64,000 nt of DNA from Sorangium cellulosum So ce56 (GTDB lineage Bacteria > Myxococcota_A > Polyangia > Polyangiales > Polyangiaceae): assembly GCF_000067165.1 (NCBI RefSeq), contig NC_010162.1, positions 11,954,501 to 12,018,500 on the forward strand, read 5' to 3'. The notes below the pieces were generated by a model. The model saw nothing but the letters and a program-made list of their open reading frames with translations. It was not told where the DNA came from and did no database searches. Of the stretch, positions 8,014-16,069 are shown one piece after another. The translations under genes were made by a program, and so were the position numbers. Position 1 is the first letter of the stretch; each line of letters starts with the position of its first letter.

Positions 8014-8562
8014 CTAACAAAAGCCCGTCGGGATATGGTTGAGGCAGATCAGGCATACGGCGAGCAGGAGGAACGCTCGGTGAATGTCGGCACGGCGCTC
8101 ATACCGCACGGTCAAGCGCCGGAAGCGCCGGAGCCAAGCGATCGTCCGTTCGACGACCCAGCGGTAACGGCCGAGTTTCTCCGACGACTCGATGCCCTTG
8201 CGAGCGATGCGGGGCACGATGTGACGCAGATGACAAGCCAACCGCAGGGCCGGGTCGTCGTAGGCCTTATCGGCATGCAGTTTCTTGGGGCGGCGCCGCG
8301 GTCGGCCGCAAGGACGTGCGATCGGCGGCACCGCGTCCACAATAGGAGTGAACATCCTCGAGTCATGGACGTTCGCCGGTGTCATCTCGACGGCGAGCGG
8401 GATACCATTCTGATCGACCAGAAGGTGATATTTCGATTTCGTGCCCGGCCGGCCGCGATCCGTGGGGTTCGGGCCAGTTTTTTCACCCCCCTTTTGCCGG
8501 AACCAGCGAGGCATCCAGCGCAGCACGCTCCCAGTTGATCCTATCGGCTTCGCCGAGCTCAT
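8014..8562 (-). CDS. IS5-family transposase, frame B (catalytic part)
   Basis: The open frame overlaps frame A and carries the rest of the DDE domain: GRPGTKSKYHLLVDQNGIPL, HADKAYDDPALR (second Asp) and RYRWVVERTIAWLRRFRRL (catalytic Glu). Joining it to frame A at the A4G6 run needs a +1 (equivalently -2) shift. That gives a normal-length IS427 transposase of about 275 residues. The apparent Met start inside the overlap is probably not used. All three catalytic residues and the closing Arg-rich helix are present, so the element looks active. Confidence 0.82.
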   Translation of the reverse strand: MSSAKPIGSTGSVLRWMPRWFRQKGGEKTGPNPTDRGRPGTKSKYHLLVDQNGIPLAVEMTPANVHDSRMFTPIVDAVPPIARPCGRPRRRPKKLHADKAYDDPALRLACHLRHIVPRIARKGIESSEKLGRYRWVVERTIAWLRRFRRLTVRYERRADIHRAFLLLAVCLICLNHIPTGFC

Positions 8563-8854
8563 CGAGCAAGACCTCGTGGAGCCGATCCCAGACGCCAGTC
8601 TGCTGCCAGTCGCGCAACCTGCGCCAGCACGTCATGCCGCTGCAGCCGAGCTCTTGCGGGAGATACTCCCAAGGGATCCCGGTCTTGAGCACGAACAAGA
8701 TACCGGTCAGCGCGATCCGATCAGGCGTACGCGGCCGGCCCCCCTGCGGCTTCGGCTCCGTTTTCGGCAATAGAGGTACGATTCGTTCCCAGAGTTCGTC
8801 CGGCACCAACAGCTTGCCCACGCTGTATTCTGCCGCACCATCGGCTTCCCTCAA
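8483..8854 (-). CDS. IS5-family transposase, frame A
   Basis: A 123-residue product carrying the N-terminal transposase region: VPDELWERIVPLLPK, then GGRPRTPDRIALTGILFVLKTG and GIPWEYLPQELG, the standard DUF4096-type N-terminus of IS427 elements. It ends ALDASLVPAKGG, which includes the first catalytic Asp. The frame stops immediately after a slippery A4G6 run (8486-8495). Frame B continues the same protein, so A alone is either an inhibitor-like truncated product or the first half of the fusion made by frameshifting. Confidence 0.85.
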   Translation of the reverse strand: MREADGAAEYSVGKLLVPDELWERIVPLLPKTEPKPQGGRPRTPDRIALTGILFVLKTGIPWEYLPQELGCSGMTCWRRLRDWQQTGVWDRLHEVLLDELGEADRINWERAALDASLVPAKGG

Positions 8855-9340
8855 GCAAGCGGGGTGAACTGGCTTTTGTTAGGTGCTCTTAATCTCCAGA
8901 CGCGCCACACGGTCGGCCGGACACGGCGCTTGTGCCTCGCGTTCTCGAAGACGATTCGCGGGCACCGGGCCGCGATCGGCCTGGGGATCGCCTCCTACAA
9001 CTGGGTGCGCGTGCACGGCACGCTCGGCACCACGCCCGCCGTCGCGGCGGGGCTCACCGAGCGCCCCTGGACCCTCGCGGAGCTCGTCACGGCCGCCCTT
9101 GCTGAGGAGGAGACGGCGCCGCCGGTCGCGCAGCCCCTCAAGCTCCAGCCGCGCCCAGGAGAGACCCCCGCGCCCGCTCGCGAGCTACCTGGCGGCCGGG
9201 GATGGCTCCGGCTCGTGTCGGGCGGGACCGCGCCCTCTATGCCCGCGGCAGCCCCTCCTGAGCCGGAGCCCCCGCCGTCAGAGCCGCCGCCGGGGCCGGG
9301 GCCGCGCAGGATGGTGCAGCTGATCTTGTTCGGCGAATGA

Positions 9341-10089
9341 CGTGCTCTGCCCGGCGCTAAAGCGGGCCATCTTCTTCCTCGTCGTCCTCGTTCTGTTCGC
9401 TGTCTTCGTCGTCATCGTACCCGTCAACAATACTTGGCGGCGGTTCGCTTTGCTCGCGCACGTTGGATGGCGCCAAAAACTCAACGCCATTGCAAGGGGC
9501 CCGTGGCGAACGTGCTCCCACGCGAGCGGCAGCTTGCCGTGCTCGCAGCCTTTGGACGGCAACTGCGAGCGCGCGGCCGAGCGCATGACGGGCATCAGCC
9601 GGCCGACGATCAACCGCTTCGCCCTCTTGGCTGCCGCGGAGACGGTGTCGCGAAGCAGCTCGGGGCGGGGGGCACGCCCAGCGCACGCCCTGCGCAGCAC
9701 GCTCCGGGGGCGCCTTCCAAGCGGCGCCGCGCCGCATGGTGGGGCCGTCCTGCGTCGCGCGGGGGGGCGGACGGCGAGGGGCGACCCCAAGGGATCGGCC
9801 TCGCCTCGGGGTTGCTGGGCGCCGCGCTGGCGATGCCGGAGCTCGGGCCTCGCCGATCTCGGCCGGCATGGCTCGGAGCTCGGGCGCGTCCTGGCCCGCA
9901 CCGGGGGGAGGCCGCGGCGCGACGGCCTCTGCGGTGGTGGACAGGAGGCCGGGCGTGCGGCGATCCTGGCGACCTATGGGCGCGGCTGGCGAGGACGGGC
10001 GAAGTTTCAGGCCGGCCTGCAGAAGCTCATCCGGGCATCAAGGAGGAAGACGGTCGAGGCCGGGGCGTCGGGTAAAGGATGTCTACACC
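9341..10089. other. Decayed DNA between the IS region and the STAS-like gene
   Basis: About 750 bp without an intact gene. It contains the transposase remnant at about 9503-9650. On the opposite strand at 9357-9480 it contains an acidic C-terminus-like fragment reading SIVDGYDDDEDSEQNEDDEE before a stop, which could be the tail of a truncated gene. The rest (9650-10080) shows no recognisable product in any frame. The stretch looks like successive insertions followed by decay. Confidence 0.5.
9503..9650 (+). pseudogene. Frameshifted remnant of an IS1-type transposase N-terminus
   Basis: The frame from 9503 reads VANVLPRERQLAVLAAF. The next recognisable part, DGNCERAAERMTGISRPTINRF, lies in a different frame from about 9552. 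Together they form the helix-turn-helix start common to IS1-type transposases and resemble the corresponding part of the neighbouring interrupted gene (SALVEGNSIRAVARMVDVD). One indel and the lack of any catalytic domain downstream mark it as a dead fragment. Its outer boundaries cannot be set precisely. Confidence 0.55.
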
Positions 10090-10500
10090 ATGTCTAAAAT
10101 CATAGAAACAAGAACAGCCACACTGTGGCTTGATGATGCTCTAGGAATCATCATGTTCGACGGGCGAGACGGTTCAGAGCAAGCCGCGCGAGATGCGGTG
10201 GACAACATTGCCGCAGTGAGGGAGCTCAGTAAGCAGCTAAAGCGCCCGCTGCTTTGCGACATCACATCCGTGAAATGGATCGATTCCGAAGCGATCGCGT
10301 ATTACCGCAGCAAGGCGGCCGCTGGCGCGTACAGCGCCATTGCGCTCGTCACGGCATCCACCATCAGCAGGACGCTTGGAAACGTGTTCTTGGTTCTTCG
10401 TGGTTCCGGCGGCATACCAACCCGCATTTTTGCGTCAAGGTCTGATGCGATCGCATGGCTGCAACGACTTCCCACACCAGCAAGATCAGGTGATACATAG
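10090..10500 (+). CDS. STAS/SpoIIAA-like domain protein
   Basis: A 136-residue soluble protein starting at ATG 10090 behind AAAGGATG. Segments WLDDALGIIMFDGRDGSEQ, ELSKQLKRPLLCDITSVKWIDSEA and IALVTASTISRTLGNVFL alternate short beta strands and helices. The layout and length fit the small SpoIIAA/STAS-like proteins found singly in many bacteria (the family now often labelled DUF7793). No phosphorylatable anti-anti-sigma Ser motif is obvious, so a partner-switching role is not supported. Its base composition is lower in GC than that of flanking core genes. It lies between IS debris and a LysR gene and has no operon partner. Confidence 0.6.
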   Translation: MSKIIETRTATLWLDDALGIIMFDGRDGSEQAARDAVDNIAAVRELSKQLKRPLLCDITSVKWIDSEAIAYYRSKAAAGAYSAIALVTASTISRTLGNVFLVLRGSGGIPTRIFASRSDAIAWLQRLPTPARSGDT

Positions 10501-10748
10501 GCGATGTCTGATTCGTGCTCGGACGATTTGTGGCGATCTTCGCGCCTTGTTGAGACCGTGATGGCGGCTCGGTACCCTCTGTGCCAACGTCTGGTGAGAA
10601 TGTGCTATGGAAAGGAGCGTTCTTGAAGCTGATCGGGTGGCGAATCGAGCGCAGCGGCGCGCCCGCCCGCCACGTCGGTTAGCCGAGCTGACGGGCGACA
10701 CCATCGCGCTTCGCTTCGATCCGGGCGACGAAGGCGCTCGCCCGCGCG

Positions 10749-11651
10749 TCATTTGCTGCCTGCGCGGATGAAGTCCACGAACGCGCGAAGCGCGGCGGGC
10801 ATGTGGCGGCGGCTCGGATAATAGAGAAAGGGGCCGGAGAGACGCGACCACCAGCGCTCCAGGACCGGCTTCAGGGCGCCGCTCTCGAGGTGCGGGCGCA
10901 GCCAGTCCTCGAACCAGTAGACGAGACCGGTGCCCGCGATCGCGGCGTCCACGAGGAGGTCCGTCGCATTCCCGAGGCTGCCGACGAGCGGGCCGGTCGG
11001 GTCGACCTTCACGACCTCGCCGTCGCGCTCGAATTCCCACGGGCACAGCGCGCCGCTCGGGAAGCGGCCGCGCAGGCATGCGTGATCGAGGAGCTTGCGC
11101 GGATGGGTCGGGCGCCCGTGCCGCTCGAGGTAGGCGCCCGACGCCGCGAGCGCCAGGCGCTGCTCGCGCTGGCCGATCGGGACCGCGATCATGTCTTTCT
11201 CCAGCGTCTCTTCGTAACGAATGCCTGCGTCGCAGCCCGCGGCGAGGATGTCGACGAGCTTGTCGTCCGCCGTCACCTCGACGCGGATATCGGGATATGC
11301 GGCGAGGAACGGCGGCAAGATCCGCGGGAGCACGAGCCGCGCGGCGACGACGGGGACGTTCAACCGGAGCGTGCCGGCTGGCTTTTCGCTCGTGCTCTTC
11401 ACGACGTCGAGCGCCGCTGCGATCTCGGCGAGCGCAGGACCGAGCCGCTCGAGGAGACGCGCGCCTGCCTCGGTCGGCGCGACGCTGCGGGTCGTCCGAT
11501 GAAGAAGCCGAACGCCGAGCTCGCCCTCCAGCCGGCGCACCGCCTCGCTCGCGCTCGACGCGCTCGTGCGGCTCGTGCGGCTCGCCTCGCGGAAGCCGCC
11601 GGCGCGCGCCACCGCGGCGAAGACTCGGACGTCGTCGAGATCCACTGCCAT
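10749..11651 (-). CDS. LysR-family transcriptional regulator
   Basis: A 300-residue protein with an N-terminal winged HTH (residues ~1-60: DLDDVRVFAAVARAGGFREAS, then RLEGELGVRLLHRTTRSVAPT) and a LysR substrate-binding domain (GTLRLNVPVVAARLVLPRIL, then the IRYEETLEKDMIAVPIG segment). It belongs to the branch of LysR proteins that sit next to oxidoreductases. It is divergently transcribed from the aldo-keto reductase at 11728. The shared ~75-bp spacer holds a TTATCATAC element and is the likely operator, so control of that gene is the most plausible role. A partly deleted second copy of this gene and its promoter lies at 25990-26662. Confidence 0.9.
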   Translation of the reverse strand: MAVDLDDVRVFAAVARAGGFREASRTSRTSASSASEAVRRLEGELGVRLLHRTTRSVAPTEAGARLLERLGPALAEIAAALDVVKSTSEKPAGTLRLNVPVVAARLVLPRILPPFLAAYPDIRVEVTADDKLVDILAAGCDAGIRYEETLEKDMIAVPIGQREQRLALAASGAYLERHGRPTHPRKLLDHACLRGRFPSGALCPWEFERDGEVVKVDPTGPLVGSLGNATDLLVDAAIAGTGLVYWFEDWLRPHLESGALKPVLERWWSRLSGPFLYYPSRRHMPAALRAFVDFIRAGSK

Positions 11652-11727
11652 TGTTCGCCTTTCCGTACGGGCCGTGCTGATTCCAGGCTCTTATCATACA
11701 CCCCGTCGCGGCCTACCGTCGACAGCC

Positions 11728-12588
11728 ATGACGAATCTAGCCAAGGTCGGGACGTTCAAGATGGGCAGTCGCACGGTGAAGCGCTTCGGGTACGGAGCCA
11801 TGCAGCTCGCCGGGCCGGGCGTGTTCGGACCGCCGAGAGACCGCGGTGCCGCGCTCGCCGTGCTGCGCGAGGCGGTCAAGAGCGGCGTCGATCACATCGA
11901 CACGAGCGATGTGTACGGGCCGCACGTCACGAATCAGATCATCCGCGAGGCGCTGCACCCGTATCCGAGGGATCTGGTGATCGCCACGAAGGTCGGCGCG
12001 AGACGCGGCCCACAGGGATCCTGGGAGCCGGCGTTCGCCGCCGAGGACATCGCGAGCGCGGTCCACGACAACCTCCGGAATCTCGGCGTCGACGCGCTCG
12101 ACGTCGTGAACCTGCGCGTCCTGTTCGACGCGCAGGGACCCGCGGAAGGCTCGATCGAGGCGCCGCTCTCGGCGCTCATGAAGCTGCAGCGCGAGGGCAA
12201 GGTCCGCCACATCGGTCTCAGCAACGTGACCGCGAAGCAGGTGGAAGAGGGGCGCGCGATGACCGAGATCGTGTGCGTGCAGAACCTGTACAACCTCGTG
12301 CACCGGCAGGACGACGCGCTGATCGACAGCCTCGCCGCGGCGGGCATCGCGTACGTGCCGTTCTTCCCGCTCGGCGGCTTCTCGCCGCTCCAGTCCTCGA
12401 CGCTGTCCGACGTCGCACGCCAGCTCGGCGCGACGCCGATGCAGGTCGCGCTCGCGTGGCTGCTGCGGCGCTCGCCGAACATCCTTCTCATTCCCGGGAC
12501 GTCGAGCGTCGAGCACCTGCGCGAGAACCTCGCGGCGGCAGATCTCGAGCTGTCCGACGACGCGATGAAGGCGCTCGACCGTATCTAG
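11728..12588 (+). CDS. Aldo/keto reductase
   Basis: A 286-residue NADPH-dependent oxidoreductase with the AKR TIM-barrel signatures: GYGAMQLAGPGVFG, the catalytic HIDTSDVYGPH (Asp and Tyr), KVGARRGPQGSW, LRVLFDAQGP in place of the usual Leu-X-His, GKVRHIGLSN (Ser/Asn strand) and the cofactor-binding tail LIPGTSSVEHLREN. The catalytic His position in the fourth strand is not in its usual DLxxxHR form, reading DVVNLRVLF, which may narrow or alter activity. The nearest described groups reduce pyridoxal or simple aldehydes, but the substrate cannot be fixed here. The gene diverges from the LysR gene, its probable regulator. Confidence 0.88.
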   Translation: MTNLAKVGTFKMGSRTVKRFGYGAMQLAGPGVFGPPRDRGAALAVLREAVKSGVDHIDTSDVYGPHVTNQIIREALHPYPRDLVIATKVGARRGPQGSWEPAFAAEDIASAVHDNLRNLGVDALDVVNLRVLFDAQGPAEGSIEAPLSALMKLQREGKVRHIGLSNVTAKQVEEGRAMTEIVCVQNLYNLVHRQDDALIDSLAAAGIAYVPFFPLGGFSPLQSSTLSDVARQLGATPMQVALAWLLRRSPNILLIPGTSSVEHLRENLAAADLELSDDAMKALDRI

Positions 12589-12739
12589 ATCTCTCTCGAG
12601 TCGCATTGTCCCGCTCACCTCGGGTGGTCGAAGGGGAGGGGGCGCACAACAACGTCGATTGTGCAGACTCGATCCCTGCGACGCCCCTGGCGCTGCCTTG
12701 GCGATGAATGGCCAGGGGATCGGCGGCATCGAAGGCGCC

Positions 12740-15316
12740 ATGCACACGAGATCCACCCAGATTGTCGCGGTGTCGTTCGTCGCTCTCCTCGGCTGCTCCG
12801 ACGCAGGTGGCGGAAACCTCGGCGGAGGCGGAGCTGCTCCTGGAACGACGACCGGCGCGGAGGGCGGCTCCGGGGGCGGAGGCGGAGGCTCCGGCGGCGA
12901 GAGTTCCACCCCCGGCTCTGGAGGCCACGGCGGCGCCGGGGGCTCTGGCGGCGAGAGCGCCATGTCGGGCACCGGCGGCGCCGGGGGCTCTGGCGGCGAG
13001 AGCGCCACGTCGGGCACCGGCGGCGCCGGGGGCTCTGGCGGCGAGAGCGCCACGTCGGGCACCGGCGGCGCCGGGGGCTCTGGCGGCGAGAGCGCCACGT
13101 CGGGCACCGGCGGCGCCGGGGGCTCTGGCGGCGAGAGCGCCACGTCGGGCACCGGCGGCGCCGGGGGCTCTGGCGGCGAGAGCTCCGCGTCGGGCACCGG
13201 CGGCGCCGGGGGCTCTGGCGGCGAGAGCGCCACGTCGGGCACCGGCGGCGCCGGGGGCTCTGGCGGCGAGAGCTCCACGTCGGGCACCGGCGGTGCCGGG
13301 GGCTCGGGCGGCGAGAGCTCCACGTCAGGCACCGGCGGCGCCGGCGGCGAAGGGGGCAGCGCCGCCTTCGGGCCGTGCGGCACCGCAGGCACCTCGTTCG
13401 GCCCTCCGGGGGCCTTTCTCGATCTCGGTCACCAGAAAGGCCTCAGCCGGCTCTTCGTCTCCGGAAGCCGCGTGCTGAGCTGGGACTACGATCGCTGGAT
13501 GCTCTGGGACACCGACTCCAGCGCTGCGATCGCCGACGGACACGCGCCGGGCGGCTTCGACCCCGGCAGTCCGAACCTCGGGATTTTGCCGTTCGAGCTG
13601 CCGGGCGGCGTGGTCCTCCGCGGCGACATCGTGCTGATCCAGACGGACCCCGAGCACGCCTTCGAGCTGCGCAGCGCCATCGACGGCTCCGTCCTGGCCT
13701 CCGTGACCACCGAGTACGACCAGGCGGGGCTCGCGAGCGACGGCAGCTATGCGTGGACGCGCCGCCAGTCCACCCGCACGATCACGCTCTGGAGCACCGC
13801 GGGGGTCGAGCGCTGGTCCGCAGCGGTGAACCACCAGGGCGACGTCCACGCGGCGCCGGACGCGCTCCGGATCGCACCGCTGCCCCCTGTTCCCCTGCAA
13901 AATAGCATCGCCGTGCTCCCCGCTGACGGCTCGCCTCCCACGGTCACCCCCGAGCTCTCGGGCACATTCCACTCCTGGTTCCAGGATGGCGAGCGATTTC
14001 TCACCACCGTCGGCACGACGGTGCGCGTGTACTCGAAGGCGGGGATCCAGGAGGGCATCGTCAACCTGCCGTCGACCAAGCAACTCGCGGGGACGCGCGA
14101 CTATTTTTGGATGCTCGCGGACAACAGAGCGGACTCTCCGCTCATGGTCTATCGCGTCGGAGGCGGAGCCGTCCCCGTCGCCGAGTACCCTGACCGAGCC
14201 GACTATCGCTACACGTTCGCGCCGACCGAGCGTGCGCTCGCCTTGCTCCGCAAGCAAACGTCGAGGCTCGACATCATCGATCTCGACGGCCCCGAGGTGA
14301 CCCTGACCGAACACGCGCCGCCGCTGGTCGAGAACGCCAGCGTCCACATCGACCAGGACCTGCGCCTGGCGGTCTCGAACGTGTACGGCGCGATCTCGTA
14401 CAAAGGCACCCTCACCGATCCGGGAGGTTCGGGGCTGCTCGGCTGCGGCACGCTCCACTCCGTCGCAGGCGCTCCCTCGGGGCACGTGGCCCTCGCGACG
14501 GGTTCGGGGAAGACGCTCGTCTATGATACGGCGGCGCTCGACGCCGGGCCCTCGGCGGTCGTTCCGTTCCACAGCAACAAGGTGCTGCTCTCGGCGGACG
14601 GCGGCCTGCTCGCGGCGCGCGCCGCCCTCGATCCGATGGTCACGGACAAATCACTCCGTCTCTTCTCGCTGCCGGACGGCGCGCAGCTCGCCTCGCTCTT
14701 GCGCGAGGAGGTGATTCAAGACTTCTCGATGTCCTTCGACGGCAGCACGGTCGGCCGCACCTACCGCGTCGACTCGAGCAGGACGGAGCGCGTCGTGAGC
14801 GACTGGGCGGGCAGCGCGCCGCTCTTCCAGGACACCGGGCACCGGCCGGCGCCGCTCGTCTCCCCCGACGGTCACCACGTCGTCGTCACGGACTCCGCCC
14901 CCTCGGAAGGCTGCGGGTTCACGCAGCTCTACGAGGATGGCGCGCTCGTCAACGTGGTGCCCGGCTGCGCGATCGGCTGGCTCGACGACACCCACGTTCT
15001 CGTCCAGTCGTACAACCGCTTCCCCCAAAGCAGCCGCTGGACGTACCAGGCCTCCACGATCTACGACGAGCTCGGCAACCCGGTCGCCGCGCCGCCGCTG
15101 CCGAGGATCCCCATCCGCACCGACTCCACGGATGTGCGCGACAACTACGGGATCCAGCCGGTCTCGGCGACGGCGCTCTACTCGCGCTACGACGGCGTCC
15201 TCTACGACATCGAGACGGGGGCGGCGCTCGCGACCTTCCCGGGCTTGCGAAGCGCCGTCGCCGGCGCCTTCATGGTCCATCCGTGCGGATACGGCGTTTG
15301 CGCAGAGACCTACTGA
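12740..15316 (+). CDS. Large repeat-containing lipoprotein with beta-propeller-like domain
   Basis: An 858-residue exported protein. ATG 12740 is chosen because it opens a compact signal peptide ending in ALLGC (Cys19); an in-frame start farther upstream would not. Residues ~22-215 are a Gly/Ser linker including eight 15-residue repeats of the form GTGGAGGSGGESATS. The remaining ~640 residues contain repeated blocks with D-G-S, W-D and hydrophobic strands (for example SGSRVLSWDYDRWMLWDTDS, SADGGLLAARA and SPDGHHVVVTDS). These look like WD40/YVTN-type propeller blades, with Cys pairs near the end. The role is unknown; it is probably anchored to the outer membrane with the linker holding the propeller off the surface. 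Confidence 0.75.
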   Translation: MHTRSTQIVAVSFVALLGCSDAGGGNLGGGGAAPGTTTGAEGGSGGGGGGSGGESSTPGSGGHGGAGGSGGESAMSGTGGAGGSGGESATSGTGGAGGSGGESATSGTGGAGGSGGESATSGTGGAGGSGGESATSGTGGAGGSGGESSASGTGGAGGSGGESATSGTGGAGGSGGESSTSGTGGAGGSGGESSTSGTGGAGGEGGSAAFGPCGTAGTSFGPPGAFLDLGHQKGLSRLFVSGSRVLSWDYDRWMLWDTDSSAAIADGHAPGGFDPGSPNLGILPFELPGGVVLRGDIVLIQTDPEHAFELRSAIDGSVLASVTTEYDQAGLASDGSYAWTRRQSTRTITLWSTAGVERWSAAVNHQGDVHAAPDALRIAPLPPVPLQNSIAVLPADGSPPTVTPELSGTFHSWFQDGERFLTTVGTTVRVYSKAGIQEGIVNLPSTKQLAGTRDYFWMLADNRADSPLMVYRVGGGAVPVAEYPDRADYRYTFAPTERALALLRKQTSRLDIIDLDGPEVTLTEHAPPLVENASVHIDQDLRLAVSNVYGAISYKGTLTDPGGSGLLGCGTLHSVAGAPSGHVALATGSGKTLVYDTAALDAGPSAVVPFHSNKVLLSADGGLLAARAALDPMVTDKSLRLFSLPDGAQLASLLREEVIQDFSMSFDGSTVGRTYRVDSSRTERVVSDWAGSAPLFQDTGHRPAPLVSPDGHHVVVTDSAPSEGCGFTQLYEDGALVNVVPGCAIGWLDDTHVLVQSYNRFPQSSRWTYQASTIYDELGNPVAAPPLPRIPIRTDSTDVRDNYGIQPVSATALYSRYDGVLYDIETGAALATFPGLRSAVAGAFMVHPCGYGVCAETY
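12968..13327 (+). repeat. Eight tandem 45-bp coding repeats
   Basis: Eight head-to-tail 45-bp units encode GTGGAGGSGGES followed by ATS, SAS or STS. An imperfect unit lies before them and a partial unit (GTGGAGGEGG) after. The copies are nearly identical at the DNA level with a few synonymous and Ser/Ala changes, so they expand and contract by slippage or recombination. Frame is preserved because the unit is a multiple of three. Confidence 0.92.
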
Positions 15317-15525
15317 GCCGGCGTGCGGCGCCCGGTTCGACCTCCGCCGGATTCCAGCAAAACTCGAACTCAAAAATCGACATCGGCCCGTGCCCAGACT
15401 GGCCCCGCCACGTTCTTCCTAGGGCGAAGGGGCCGGCAACAACGGCGGGCCGCTTCCGGGGCGCCGCGCTGCATGGGCCGGCCGGCTCCCCTCCATCCAC
15501 ACGTTGCGAGCTGCAGGGCTGGACC

Positions 15526-15810
15526 ATGCGCAAGACTTATCTCATGGCGTCGATTTTCGTTGCGACCGCGCTCCTCGCGGCCGGCTGCAAGACGGGGACA
15601 TGCGCGGATGCCGTCGAGCACGCCGAGGCCTGCGGGGTCGACGATCTCGAGCTCGACGACGACCTCACCGGCTGCTCCGAACACGAGGCGTGTCGCGCGT
15701 CGTGCGTGCTCGACGCGCCCTGCGACGAGATCAAGGCGTCTTTCGCCGGCGGCACGGACCGCAGCACGGAGGTCTGGCGCTGCTACGAGCAGTGCCCCAT
15801 CTCAGACTGA
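15526..15810 (+). CDS. Small Cys-rich lipoprotein
   Basis: A 94-residue protein starting at ATG 15526 after AGGGCTGG. A signal peptide leads to lipobox LAAGC (Cys21). The mature part (73 residues) is acidic and carries nine further Cys, including CADAVEHAEACG, CSEHEACRASCVLDAPC and CYEQC, so a disulphide-knotted fold is likely after export. Such small Cys-rich lipoproteins are common in myxobacteria, but none that I can match has a defined function. It follows the large propeller lipoprotein by about 210 bp and may be transcribed with it. Confidence 0.7.
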   Translation: MRKTYLMASIFVATALLAAGCKTGTCADAVEHAEACGVDDLELDDDLTGCSEHEACRASCVLDAPCDEIKASFAGGTDRSTEVWRCYEQCPISD

Positions 15811-15873
15811 TGGCCGATTCTACCGATCGGCTTTCACTCCATGGCCTGCGGGGCTTCACGGACGAGCGGGGGG

Positions 15874-15972
15874 CTGCTCGCGGTCGTTGATGCCCACGAG
15901 CGAGCCGGCGGCGCCGCGGTGGTTGTGGTGCGGGACGCCGGCTCGCTCGTGGGCATCAACGACCGCGCGCAG
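15874..15972. repeat. Very large inverted repeat (37-bp arms)
   Basis: The arms at 15881-15910 and 15936-15965 are exactly complementary over 30 bp; allowing one mismatch they extend to 15874-15910 and 15936-15972. The 25-nt loop is GC-rich. No T-run follows. It lies between the Cys-rich lipoprotein and the Mrp antiporter operon. The size exceeds a normal terminator and suggests a small non-autonomous inverted element or an attenuator-like RNA structure. Confidence 0.85.
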
Positions 15973-16069
15973 ATCGCCGCCGCCGCATCGCCGACCGGCG
16001 CCGCGAACGCCGCGACCCCTCCCACCTTTTGGCTGAAACCGGGGCGGTCGGCAAGTACACTCGCGCGCC

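Larger units (their letters stand above)
8008..8888 (-). mobile_element. IS5-family (IS427-like) insertion sequence, 881 bp, complete
   Basis: Terminal inverted repeats GAGCGCCTAACAAAAGCC (left) and GAGCACCTAACAAAAGCC (right, read from outside in) differ at one base. They are flanked by the direct target duplication TTA at 8005-8007 and 8889-8891. Two overlapping minus-strand frames encode the transposase. Size, ends, the short A/T target site and the two-frame organisation all match the IS427 group of the IS5 family. The high identity of the ends and the exact target duplication indicate a recent insertion. Confidence 0.92.
7392..9340 (+). pseudogene. IS1-family transposase, interrupted by an IS5-family insertion
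   Basis: The gene reads from ATG 7392 to 8007 and resumes at 8892 to the stop at 9340. Removing 8008-8891 (the inserted element plus one target copy) restores one continuous 354-codon frame across the join TSYVERLNLQTRH. The product has an N-terminal helix-turn-helix (SIRAVARMVDVDKGTV) and the IS1-type DDE triad: Asp67 in QMDEMW, Asp137 in SDGWQPY and Glu203 in YVERL, exactly at the insertion site. The C-terminal ~100 residues are a Pro-rich tail. The intact protein would have moved an IS1-like element; the insertion separates the third catalytic residue from the rest of the C-terminal part, so this copy is inactive. Confidence 0.85.

Noticed and set aside
10606..10770. Short + strand frame MERSVLEADRVANRAQ
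   Set aside because: No ribosome site, overlaps the end of the LysR gene on the other strand, and has no protein-like features beyond base composition.
12968..13327. Regular 45-bp repeats considered as a CRISPR array
   Set aside because: There are no unique spacers between identical repeats; the units are contiguous, in frame and encode a Gly/Ser linker. No cas genes are present.
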